A stretch of 64,000 bases of DNA. Source: Aeoliella mucimassa (GTDB taxonomy: Bacteria > Planctomycetota > Planctomycetia > Pirellulales > Lacipirellulaceae). The position numbers and the translations under genes were made by a program. The notes under the pieces were generated by a model that was not told where the DNA came from, did not search any database, and worked only from the letters and a program-made list of their open reading frames with translations. Location of the stretch: assembly GCF_007748035.1 (NCBI RefSeq), contig NZ_CP036278.1:1922001-1986000 (forward strand). Direction: 5' to 3'. Shown piece by piece: positions 47,219-54,907 of the stretch (position 1 is its first letter; each line of letters opens with the position of its first letter).

Positions 47219-48877
47219 TTATTGTTTGCGATCCAAGTGCCCCGACTTGTTGATCGCCCGCATGATGCGGATGCCGAGCATACCGCTGAGTACCATGCCG
47301 AGCGTGCCGGGTACCGAGATGCCATGCACTGGCCACACTTCGCGGCTGAGCATCAGCGACGAACCGAGGAACAGGGCGCTGGTCATCATGCCCATCACCA
47401 GTCGGTTGACCGACGGTTCGAGTCCCCGGTGATCGAGGTGTACGTCGAACTTGCCGCGCTGCACCTGTTCGAGAATCTCGCGTAGCCGCCGAGGAGCAAC
47501 TTCGGCAAGTTGCTCCAGCTCGCTCATCATGTTCCGCAGCTTGCGAGCCTGGCGTTTCGGCGACAGCCGCCTGCGAAAGATCTTCGTCCGATAAGTCTTC
47601 ACCAGCTCCATCAGCGAAAACTCTGGCTCCATCATCTTGGCCATGCCTTCGAGCATCAGCAGCGTTTTGATGAGCAGAGCAACCTGCGTTGGCAGCACGA
47701 TCTCGTATCGCCGGATCAGCTCGACAAACTCCGTGAACGCGCCCGACAGATCGAAATTGTCCATCGACTGATAGGCGTACTGTTCAACGAATGCACTCAG
47801 GTCGGTCGACAAGGCCATGTCGTCGAGCCCGGGAGGAGTCGCCCCGAGTCGCATGACTACGTTGGTTAGTCGCTCGGTATCGTGCGACGCCATGGCGACC
47901 AGCAGGTCTTCGACTTGTTCGCGAAGCGGGTCTCCCAAGCGGCCGACCATGCCGAAGTCCAACAGGCCGATCGCTCCGTTATCGAGCAGGATCAGATTCC
48001 CTGGATGCGGGTCGGCGTGGTAAAAGCCATGCTCGAAGATCATGGTCAGGTAGATCTCCGCGCCTCGGCGGGCGTACTCTGGCAACCGCACCTTGGCCGC
48101 GGGGTCTTCGACCACCGACGACAGCTTGCGGCCGTTGAACCACTCCATCGTCAGCACTCGCTGCGTGGAGAGTTCGGGGTACACCTTTGGCACGCTCACC
48201 AGTGCGTCGTCGGCAAACATGGCATCGAACTGCTGCTGGTTACGAAGCTCAAGACCAAAATCGAGCTCGCGACGCATCATCCGTTGCAGTTCGGCCATCG
48301 TCGATTGCAAGCGATACGGGCGCAGCTCGGGCAAACGCTCGGCCAATTGGGCCAGGCCCGAGAGTATCTCCAGGTCGACATGCACCTGCTTTTCAATGCC
48401 GACGTGCTGCACCTTGACGACCACCTGCGTGCCATTGGTAAGGGTGGCACGGTGCACTTGTCCGATCGAAGCCGAGGCGAGCGGCTGGTGCTCGAACGTT
48501 GCAAAGCAATCCGCGATCGACCGGCCGAGCTCCTTCTCGATCAACGCGACGACGTCGTCGGTCGAGTCGGCAGGCGTGTTTTGTTGTAGGTTGGTAAGCT
48601 CATCGGCAAGCTTGAAGCCTACCTGGTCGGGCCGTGTGCTGAGTACTTGTCCTAGCTTGATGAACGTCGGCCCGAGCTCTTCGACGGCCAGGCGAATGCG
48701 CTCTTCGTGCCCGGCTCGTATCAGTGGTTGTCCCTGGCGGTTCGTCAGGAAGTTCGAGCCGAAGCTCAACCCGAGCCGACTGGCCCACCCTGCGAGTCCG
48801 TACTTGCTCAGTACCGACAGAATCTCTTGCCAGCGCCAGAAGTAGCGATTGATCTGTGGAATCGTGGAGATCTTCAT
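47219..48877 (-). CDS. UbiB/AarF/ABC1 kinase-like protein
   Basis: 552 residues from MKISTIPQINRYF. It carries the family signature: FIKLGQVLSTRPDQVG (the KxGQ motif), PLASASIGQVHRATLTNGTQVVVKVQ (Ala-rich nucleotide loop, here ASASIGQ), and HADPHPGNLILLDNGAIGLLDFGMVGRLGDP (metal site). Two hydrophobic C-terminal segments (LVMGMMTSALFLGSSLML, GTLGMVLSGMLGIRIMR) anchor it in the inner membrane. The family is required for ubiquinone or other isoprenoid quinone metabolism, with ATPase activity. An extended N-terminal reading to 48907 was rejected. Confidence 0.93.
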   Translation of the reverse strand: MKISTIPQINRYFWRWQEILSVLSKYGLAGWASRLGLSFGSNFLTNRQGQPLIRAGHEERIRLAVEELGPTFIKLGQVLSTRPDQVGFKLADELTNLQQNTPADSTDDVVALIEKELGRSIADCFATFEHQPLASASIGQVHRATLTNGTQVVVKVQHVGIEKQVHVDLEILSGLAQLAERLPELRPYRLQSTMAELQRMMRRELDFGLELRNQQQFDAMFADDALVSVPKVYPELSTQRVLTMEWFNGRKLSSVVEDPAAKVRLPEYARRGAEIYLTMIFEHGFYHADPHPGNLILLDNGAIGLLDFGMVGRLGDPLREQVEDLLVAMASHDTERLTNVVMRLGATPPGLDDMALSTDLSAFVEQYAYQSMDNFDLSGAFTEFVELIRRYEIVLPTQVALLIKTLLMLEGMAKMMEPEFSLMELVKTYRTKIFRRRLSPKRQARKLRNMMSELEQLAEVAPRRLREILEQVQRGKFDVHLDHRGLEPSVNRLVMGMMTSALFLGSSLMLSREVWPVHGISVPGTLGMVLSGMLGIRIMRAINKSGHLDRKQ

Positions 48878-48988
48878 CGCAAGGCCGGGCGAGGGGGGGG
48901 TAAACAAAAGACGTCATAGCCATTTTAGTTGAGGGGAGGGCCGAGGACAAAAAAGGTTGGGTTGTTCTGTTTCGAGCGATTGCAGCAG

Positions 48989-49480
48989 TTAGCTCTCGAT
49001 CGCAGCGAGTGCCTTGGCAATGGCCCGGGCGAGGCTCTCTGGCTCGGTGATCGAAAGCGACTCGAGCTGCGGCTTCGCCGACGATGCTGCAGGCCCGATC
49101 TTGGCGATCGCCCAGGCAGCACGCTCGCGAGTCGCCGGTGCTGCGTCGCTGGCAACCAGGTTGCCGAGCTGCGTGGCACAAGCGGCCGATTGCTCGCCGC
49201 AGCGACCAATCAGCGTAGCGGCCCAGTACGCGACATCGCTATTGTCGCTCGCCAGTAGTCGGCACAGCGCTGGCAAGTCGTTCGGGCTTGGTTCGCCGAG
49301 CTCTTCGAGCGTTGCCACGCAGTACTCCGCGACCACGCGGTCGTCGTCGCCAGAGTGCTCCACTAGCTCTACCGCCAATTCCATAGCGACGTCGGCGTTC
49401 TGGCTAAGCCATTCCGCGGCTTGCTGTCGCGATGGATTGTCGCTGCTTGTGAGCAACGTCCGAGCTTCGGAAGGAGTCAT
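48989..49480 (-). CDS. HEAT-repeat protein
   Basis: 163 residues preceded by AAGGAG. Repeating helices of the HEAT type are visible: SRQQAAEWLSQNADVAMELAVELVEH; VAEYCVATLEELG; VAYWAATLIGRCGEQSA; RERAAWAIAKIGPAASSAKPQLESL. The fold is a protein-binding scaffold without known enzymatic activity. It lies downstream of the lolD-like gene with about 55 bases between. Confidence 0.8.
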   Translation of the reverse strand: MTPSEARTLLTSSDNPSRQQAAEWLSQNADVAMELAVELVEHSGDDDRVVAEYCVATLEELGEPSPNDLPALCRLLASDNSDVAYWAATLIGRCGEQSAACATQLGNLVASDAAPATRERAAWAIAKIGPAASSAKPQLESLSITEPESLARAIAKALAAIES

Positions 49481-49535
49481 GGCAGTCTGCTTGTTGCAAA
49501 TGGATTGTCAAGAAAAGGGGGAGTCGGTCGGTCGC

Positions 49536-50210
49536 TTAATTCTCCAGCAGCTTGCCATCTTCAATGCGTTTTTGTTGCTGCATGGTCTCCGCGAGGGCTT
49601 CGCTGTGCGTGACCACTACCAGCAGCGACTGATGCTCGACTTGCAGTTCCACGAGCAGCCGACCGATGGAGTCGGCGGTCGCCGAGTCGAGGTTGCCGGT
49701 CGGTTCGTCGGCGAGCAGCAGCACCGGCGAGCGAACCAGCGCCCTGGCGATGGCCGCCCGTTGGCGTTCGCCGCCCGATAGCTCTGCGGGCCGGTGCGTG
49801 AGCCGCTCAGCCAGGCCGACGCGCCCGAGCAGCATCTCGGCCCGCTCGATGTCGGCCGAGGTCGGTTTACCATCGGCCAGCAGCGGTACCAGTACGTTTT
49901 CCAGCGCCGACAGTTGCGGCAGCAGGTGATGATCCTGGAACACAAAGCCCACCCGGTCCCGGCGGAACTCGGCCAGGTTCATGTCGTTCAGCGCAAACGG
50001 GTCGACCGTGCCGAGCTGAACTTGCCCGCTGGTCGGCCGGTCGAGCGCACCGAGAATCGCGAGCAGCGTACTCTTGCCCGACCCGCTCGGGCCGACAATC
50101 GCCAGGCTTTCGCCCCGGTCGAGCGAGAGCGATACCCCTCGCAGTACCGAAAGTGGTTCGGCCGGGGTCGGATACTCTTTGGTCACGTTGTCGACTGTCA
50201 GCATCGTCAT
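49536..50210 (-). CDS. LolD/MacB-type ABC transporter ATP-binding protein
   Basis: 224 residues. ABC ATPase motifs are complete: Walker A IVGPSGSGKSTLL, Q-loop VFQDHHLLPQLSALENVLVPL, signature LSGGERQRAAIARAL, Walker B VLLLADEPTGNLD and His switch VVVTHSEAL. The sequence resembles LolD, the ATPase that drives lipoprotein release from the inner membrane, and MacB. No FtsX-like permease gene is adjacent in this window, so partner subunits must be elsewhere. The gene downstream of it encodes a HEAT protein and the one upstream a YbgC-type thioesterase. Confidence 0.88.
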   Translation of the reverse strand: MTMLTVDNVTKEYPTPAEPLSVLRGVSLSLDRGESLAIVGPSGSGKSTLLAILGALDRPTSGQVQLGTVDPFALNDMNLAEFRRDRVGFVFQDHHLLPQLSALENVLVPLLADGKPTSADIERAEMLLGRVGLAERLTHRPAELSGGERQRAAIARALVRSPVLLLADEPTGNLDSATADSIGRLLVELQVEHQSLLVVVTHSEALAETMQQQKRIEDGKLLEN

Positions 50211-50240
50211 AGCGGGTGTCTCTGCTGCGCGTCAGTGGGA

Positions 50241-50666
50241 TCAATCGGCCGCGACGAAAGGCTCGATCAGCTTCACGAAATCGGCCGGCAGCGGTGTCGA
50301 CTCAGGTGGGCGATCGTGGAAAATATGGCAGCACACGCAGGTGATCTCGCCGGTCGCTACCGGGCGACCTTCGCAGCTGAAATCGATCTGATAGGTCAGG
50401 CTGGTGCGGCCGAGTCGCAGGATTTTGAAGTTCGCGTCGAGTACGTCTTCGCACTTCGCTGGCGACTTGAAATCGCACTTCGCAGCGACGCGCGGAAAGC
50501 TGATGGCTTTGCCTTCGATCTGCGTGTAGACGCTCAGACCAAGGCTGCGGAAGAACTCGTGCTCGACCGATTCCATGTAGTGGAAGAACGACGCAAAGTG
50601 CATGATGCCGGCCATGTCGGTGTCGGCAAATTCGACCATCCGTTGCCTAGTAAAGCTCTGCGGCAT
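50241..50666 (-). CDS. YbgC-type acyl-CoA thioesterase
   Basis: 141 residues with the hotdog motif VEFADTDMAGIMHFASFFHYMESVEHEFFRSLG, in which the Asp after FA-DTD is the catalytic acid of YbgC/4-hydroxybenzoyl-CoA thioesterases. The remainder (AAKCDFKSPAKCEDVLDANFKI, YQIDFSCEGRPVATGEITCVCC) has the usual beta-strand pattern. It likely hydrolyses acyl- or aryl-CoA/ACP thioesters. It ends 30 bases before the LolD-like gene and could be in one unit with it. Confidence 0.87.
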   Translation of the reverse strand: MPQSFTRQRMVEFADTDMAGIMHFASFFHYMESVEHEFFRSLGLSVYTQIEGKAISFPRVAAKCDFKSPAKCEDVLDANFKILRLGRTSLTYQIDFSCEGRPVATGEITCVCCHIFHDRPPESTPLPADFVKLIEPFVAAD

Positions 50667-50755
50667 CGCCAGTCGCCCTTCCGTAAACGAGACTAGCCCT
50701 CAACCAGTGGCCGAGGGCTAATCGGTATGTATTGGGGTTTCGCGCCGGGCTGCGA

Positions 50756-51001
50756 TCAGTCGCCGACGTATGGCATCAAAGCCATGAACCGAGCCCGCTT
50801 GATCGCCTTCGAAACAGCGTGCTGGCTGGCAGCGTTGCAGCCGGTCTTGCGACGGCTCACGATGCGGCCGTGACGGTTCGTCAGCTTGCCGAGCAGCTCG
50901 AGGTCCTTGTAATCCACATACATCGGGCGTGGCTTCACGCCATCGACGTAAATCGGGTCCTTCTTAGGGGCTTTTTTTGCGCTGGAACGACGCTTGGCCA
51001 T
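50756..51001 (-). CDS. rpsR: 30S ribosomal protein bS18
   Basis: 81 residues. The family core is unmistakable: PIYVDGVKPRPMYVDYKDLELLGKLTNRHGRIVSRRKTGC and AVSKAIKRARFMALMPYV. bS18 binds with bS6 near the 3' major domain of 16S rRNA. It stands alone here, away from its usual partners rpsF and rplI. A tRNA-like fragment and the dispersed repeat cluster lie directly upstream. Confidence 0.97.
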   Translation of the reverse strand: MAKRRSSAKKAPKKDPIYVDGVKPRPMYVDYKDLELLGKLTNRHGRIVSRRKTGCNAASQHAVSKAIKRARFMALMPYVGD

Positions 51002-51079
51002 GGATTAACTCTGAAAAACGATGAATGGGAAATAGGGCTCTTGTAGAGTCCCGCATTATACCGCTTTACGACTCGCCCG

Positions 51080-51105
51080 CAACCGGTGGGGGATTCGAAC
51101 CCCCA
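51080..51105 (-). other. tRNA-like T arm fragment
   Basis: On the minus strand GGGGG-TTCGAAT-CCCCC is a perfect T arm and loop with the canonical TTC and ACCGGTT-G acceptor-like continuation (51080-51087). No matching 5' acceptor AACCGGT, convincing D arm or anticodon arm lies upstream, and there is no encoded CCA. It therefore looks like a detached 3' end of a tRNA gene, as left by integration or decay. Confidence 0.45.
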
Positions 51106-51197
51106 AACCCAAGAGAGAATCGAAGCTCGTCGCCAACCGACCACGCCCCAGCTTACCAAGCGATGCGGAGAACCGACGGTGTTGCGTGCGAGGGAGC

Positions 51198-51446
51198 AAT
51201 AGATTCCCAACGCCGTGCAAATAGATTCCCACCTCTGAGCAAATAGATTCCCAATGTTCCCACCGATGGGAAAATTGAATCTTCGCCCACACTACAAAAC
51301 AAGTGGTTTTCGGCTGCGAATAGATTCCCATTTCCCAAAACGCATCGAGTGGGAATCTATTTTCTCGCCGGGAATCTATCGCAAGTGGTTGGTAGGTCAT
51401 GAGTTACAGCAAGACCTCCGCGGAAAGTGCCCAAAATAGATTCCCA
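51198..51446. repeat. cluster of AATAGATTCCCA repeats
   Basis: The 12-mer occurs six times exactly: five forward copies at 51198, 51220, 51242, 51319 and 51435, and one reverse copy at 51350-51361. A degenerate reverse copy lies at 51369-51380. The first three are spaced 22 bases apart. The reverse copy belongs to the 19-base string shared with the HTH gene (51344-51362), and the last is followed by GTGGGAAAGTATTCT, a near match to 4591-4605. No gene overlaps them. They may be binding sites or a small mobile repeat. Confidence 0.85.
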
Positions 51447-51955
51447 TAGGTGGGAAAGTATTCTGGGGAGGATTCAGGAGTGAGGGTTCAGGGAACAGGG
51501 GAAGGTGGAGGATGTCATCTTGAGGGAGCTTCCGGCGACTGAAGAATCTTGGCTTGCCACTTCGAGCGTGTTAACCACCCGCGCAGCAGCGAACCCGCAC
51601 GCAAGCGACCATTCGCCAGCGCGTCGCCAGAAGTCCGACATGAATGTAAGTATCACATCTCAATCACCTCCAATCGCTAAAAAACCAACAGCCGATAGCT
51701 GAAAGCCGACAGCCTCGACTACCTGTCCATTAGATCACCAGTGGTGGCCAATTCCCAGCGAAAAGTGAAACAACCAGCGAAATCGTTTAGCCCGCAGCCG
51801 AAGGCGATGGCTAGCGATGTGGACCTAGAGCGACCGCAAGAATTCTGACGCGGAGTCGCAGGGCGTCGGGGTCGTACCAACAGGTCACCTATCACCCGCC
51901 CAGTTGCCAGAGCCGATGAGCTGCGACGGCGATCCTCTGTTCGTGTGCTACGAGA
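51447..51955. other. intergenic region without a convincing gene
   Basis: About 500 bases. No ribosome-binding site or conserved-looking frame was found. Short direct and inverted motifs such as AGCCGATAGCTGAAAGCCGA occur near 51690. A CTAATGGACAGG string (minus strand) recalls a tRNA D arm, but no folded tRNA could be built around it. Confidence 0.5.
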
Positions 51956-52594
51956 TTAGATGGTGTATCGCTCGCGGGTTCGGTGTTGCGGTTTCACTCG
52001 TGCGGCAACGATACCGATATCGTCCCATAGCTCACCGGAGGGGAGTTGCACCATTTCCACACACTTCCGCGGGATAGAGAAGAAGTCAGCTTGCGCGATC
52101 ATCGGTAGCAAGTCACTCGGTTTCACGTAGCTGAAGAATCCATCGGTGGCAACAAGCAATAGACCATCGAGTTTGCCTTGCATGAATGACACTGGCGACG
52201 CATTGCCAGACCCAAGCAGTGGTTTCCTGATCTGGTTTACTGTGAGAGCACTTGTGTTGCCATCCTTGATGATCCAAGCTTCGCTGTCGCCAACACTAGC
52301 CCCGGCGAGGCCGTAGGGTCGAATATCGACCACCACGGCCGTTGATTCGCCCTGTGAGAGTCGGCAGTCGATCTGTCGCAGTGTGTCTGCCCACTGGTCG
52401 GCTGAATGAACATGAGGCAGCGCTGCCTCGACTTCCCTAAGCACCGCTTCTGCGGCGATGTCGCCTGCGCCAATGCCACCTGCGCCGTCAGCAACAACGA
52501 TCACAGTTCGTTCGCCCGCCTCAAACACCGCTACGCGATCCTCGCACCACTGGCGATAAGCTTCCACCAATATAGTCGTTTCAAAATGCGACAT
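51956..52594 (-). CDS. PP2C-type serine/threonine protein phosphatase
   Basis: 212 residues. PP2C metal-binding motifs are present: CEDRVAVFEAGERTVIVVADGAGGIGAGDIAAEAV, given by key parts EDR and VVADGAGG; then ASVGDSEAW, LVATDGFF and the final DDIGIVAARV. Asp residues in these motifs hold the two catalytic metals. It is somewhat shorter than standard PP2C and the N-terminus starts directly with the domain. Partner Ser/Thr kinases are not in this window. Probably involved in signalling. Confidence 0.85.
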   Translation of the reverse strand: MSHFETTILVEAYRQWCEDRVAVFEAGERTVIVVADGAGGIGAGDIAAEAVLREVEAALPHVHSADQWADTLRQIDCRLSQGESTAVVVDIRPYGLAGASVGDSEAWIIKDGNTSALTVNQIRKPLLGSGNASPVSFMQGKLDGLLLVATDGFFSYVKPSDLLPMIAQADFFSIPRKCVEMVQLPSGELWDDIGIVAARVKPQHRTRERYTI

Positions 52595-52738
52595 GGCACT
52601 GCCGGGGCACTTTCACGGTCGTCTCCGAAACAAGTTTCTGCGGTTCTTTACTTAAGTGGATCGCTGTCAGGTCAAGAAGTCAAACCGATTACCAGTTCCA
52701 TCGGCGAGCATTATGTCTCGCCCGACGGATGAATCCTA

Positions 52739-53494
52739 TTAATCTCTCTGCAAACTCAACCAGTCACCGAGTGCTCCGAAGACGATGAGCATTTGCCCCA
52801 GCCCGTAGGTGAGCCAGACCAGGTCGACGTGGGGGTAGCGGTAGTCGTGGAAAATCCAGATCGCCAGTAAGGCGTCGCTGGCGACAAACAGCATGGCACC
52901 TAGGGCGACCACGGCAAACCAGCGGCGGGTGAGTGCGGTGCCGAGCGTTGCCCCGGCCGTGGTTGCCAGCAGCAGCGTGTACGCGAGGGCGGGCCACTTG
53001 AGCACTGAGTGGTGGGCACCTCGCCAGGCGGCGAAGTACCACAGCACGGCTCCTGCGATCAGCCAGAGTGCCAGGCTCGCGTACCACCCGTTAGCCTGTT
53101 TCGGAGTGGAGGGGGACATCCGCGCGGCCAGCACGCTGGCGCGAATGTACGCCAGATGCCCGATGCCAAAGAGCACCATGTTCAGCAGTGTCCGCTGAGG
53201 ATCGGGCCACCAGTTGCCAAGCAGGGGACTCGCATCGCCCATGGAGCCGAGCGCCATGCCGACCGCCAGGTAGCGGGCGACGTGGTGCCAAACCCCCGTG
53301 GCCCGCCAGGCAAACCAGCAAGCGGTCGCGACCAAAACCAGCGACGAGCCCGCCTTGAGCCAGGTCTCGTTTGCCTTGAGTCCAGCACTCGGTGTGGCAT
53401 CGGCCAGCAATCCCAACGTAAGCAGCCCCGCCCATAACACCCACAGCAACAGGGGAATCCAAAACGTCCGGGTTGGTGGTGCTGTAGAGGTCAT
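52739..53494 (-). CDS. YhhN/lysoplasmalogenase-family membrane protein
   Basis: 251 residues from MTSTAPPTRTFW; an upstream extension to 53587 was rejected. Eight hydrophobic segments are visible with the family motifs YLAVGMALGSMGDASPLLG, MVLFGIGHLAYI and LFVASDALLAIWIF. YhhN members hydrolyse the vinyl ether bond of lysoplasmalogen; bacterial substrates are less clear. It lies next to the 3' fragment of the glycosyltransferase duplication. Confidence 0.85.
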   Translation of the reverse strand: MTSTAPPTRTFWIPLLLWVLWAGLLTLGLLADATPSAGLKANETWLKAGSSLVLVATACWFAWRATGVWHHVARYLAVGMALGSMGDASPLLGNWWPDPQRTLLNMVLFGIGHLAYIRASVLAARMSPSTPKQANGWYASLALWLIAGAVLWYFAAWRGAHHSVLKWPALAYTLLLATTAGATLGTALTRRWFAVVALGAMLFVASDALLAIWIFHDYRYPHVDLVWLTYGLGQMLIVFGALGDWLSLQRD

Positions 53495-53608
53495 CGAAGC
53501 GAGCGGAATTGGAGGAGGGCAAAACCTGGCGGGTGCCAGTGGCAACGCACTGCTATCGTAGATCGACGCAGGCTCAAAAGATACCAACCGCTCGGGTGAA
53601 ATCGGGAT

Positions 53609-53694
53609 CGTTACTGAAGCGATCGATACAGCTCGAGCGTGGTCTCGGCCATTTTCTTCGCGTGGTATCGATCGACCACCCCGGCATGGCCTCG
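53609..53694. repeat. direct repeat, left copy (3' end of glycosyltransferase)
   Basis: 86 bases that match 54822-54907 with about five mismatches in the same orientation, offset 1213 bases. It begins around the shared stop codon. The segment between the copies carries the ankyrin-repeat gene. Confidence 0.9.
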
Positions 53695-53697
53695 GTT
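53611..53697 (-). pseudogene. fragment of glycosyltransferase 3' end
   Basis: The minus strand reads RGHAGVVDRYHAKKMAETTL, then ELYRSLQ and a stop, against RGHAAVVDRYHAKKMAETTL plus ELYRSLL in the intact glycosyltransferase ending at 54824. Only the last 27 or so codons are present. It lies in a frame with no start and no upstream domain, so it is a remnant copy produced by the insertion described for the direct repeat. Confidence 0.88.
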
Positions 53698-53782
53698 CGC
53701 TATACTAAAAGTACTACCATTTGAGCCGAAGCTGGGGGTGGCGACTTTGGTTTCGTTGCTCGTCCGCTCTGTCGAGTGAACC

Positions 53783-54736
53783 ATGAATGTGATCACAAGC
53801 ATCTCGAGAATTCCTGTGCCCATTGGCATCTTCATCGCAATAATGTTGATGCAGGTATCCACTTTCGGTCAAGCGATCGAGATGAAGAGCCGTCCTTTTC
53901 ACGAAAAGTACAAGTGGATCGCGGAGGACTTTTTCGATGACTCACAAGTCATCGCACTCTGCAAGGCAATCGAAGCGAATGACTTAAAGGAGATGGATCG
54001 CTTGTTGGCTGCGGGAGCGGATGCGAATGCCAAGGGGAAAGGCAACATGACTCCGCTACTGTGGGCGTATCCCGAGAATCATCCGGAGCGATTGAAGAAA
54101 CTCCTGGAACATGGAGCTGATCCGAATGTGATCTTCACGAGCGATTTCAACACTCGCCGGTCGATTATCGTTCCGGGAGATTCGGTGACTCATATGGTTT
54201 GCGATTGTTACTTTCCGAAGTACTTTGAATATGTGTTCGAGCATGGAGGGGATCCGAATCTAGTCCATCCCCAAAGTCACAATACACCGATGCTCGTCTT
54301 AATCTATGGCTTGTGCCAAGACAAGAAAGCGAAGCTACAGCGATTGATCGATTTAGGTGCCGACTTGGAGGCAAATCACGATGACGAACTTACTGGCTAT
54401 GCAACGCCAGTCACCGTTTCTATCAGTTGTTTCAGTCAATTCGATCTGACCCTATTGCTCTTGGAGTCGGGGGCCGATTATCGACGTCATCGACCAGATC
54501 ATGCTGCTCGCTTAATACACCTGGCGGAAGGTGCAAATAGCTCTGTTATGAGTAAAGAGACGAGGAAAGAGCTGCAGAAAGTGATCGACTGGCTGGAGGC
54601 CCATGGTGAGTCCCTGGAAGAGGCCGCAGAAGACAAAAAGAAGTGGAGAGAGTGGCGGGAAGCCGGCACCTACCAGGAGATGATGGCCAAGGAAGTCGAG
54701 AAACTAAAAGCAGAAACTGCCGAGAAGCAACCTTAG
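53783..54736 (+). CDS. ankyrin-repeat exported protein on a presumed insertion
   Basis: 317 residues. The N-terminus has a signal-like stretch (IPVPIGIFIAIMLMQVSTFGQ). Ankyrin-type repeats are visible at residues 60-250: ALCKAIEANDLKEMDRLLAAGADANAKG, LKKLLEHGADPNV, YVFEHGGDPNLVHP and LLLLESGADYRRHRP. The C-terminus is a Lys/Glu-rich helix (EEAAEDKKKWREWREAGTYQEM). Ankyrin repeats mediate protein binding, and such small proteins sometimes act as immunity or effector proteins. The gene is AT-richer than its neighbours and is bracketed by the 86-bp direct repeat, which points to horizontal acquisition. Confidence 0.82.
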   Translation: MNVITSISRIPVPIGIFIAIMLMQVSTFGQAIEMKSRPFHEKYKWIAEDFFDDSQVIALCKAIEANDLKEMDRLLAAGADANAKGKGNMTPLLWAYPENHPERLKKLLEHGADPNVIFTSDFNTRRSIIVPGDSVTHMVCDCYFPKYFEYVFEHGGDPNLVHPQSHNTPMLVLIYGLCQDKKAKLQRLIDLGADLEANHDDELTGYATPVTVSISCFSQFDLTLLLLESGADYRRHRPDHAARLIHLAEGANSSVMSKETRKELQKVIDWLEAHGESLEEAAEDKKKWREWREAGTYQEMMAKEVEKLKAETAEKQP

Positions 54737-54821
54737 CCGAAGTTGCCGAACGATGGCGAGAGTTGTCTCTGAGTCAAAGTCGCTTTGAGCAAAGACAGCA
54801 GAGCAGAGTGGAACCGCTCTC

Positions 54822-54907
54822 CGTTACAGAAGCGATCGATACAGCTCGAGCGTGGTCTCGGCCATTTTCTTCGCGTGGTACCGATCGACCACCGCGGCGT
54901 GGCCTCG
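54822..54907. repeat. direct repeat, right copy (intact glycosyltransferase end)
   Basis: The other half of the 86-bp imperfect direct repeat. It contains the true 3' end of the glycosyltransferase and its stop codon. Confidence 0.9.

Noticed and set aside
51690-51760. Possible tRNA around CTAATGGACAGG on the minus strand
   Set aside because: No acceptor, anticodon or T arm can be built around the string.
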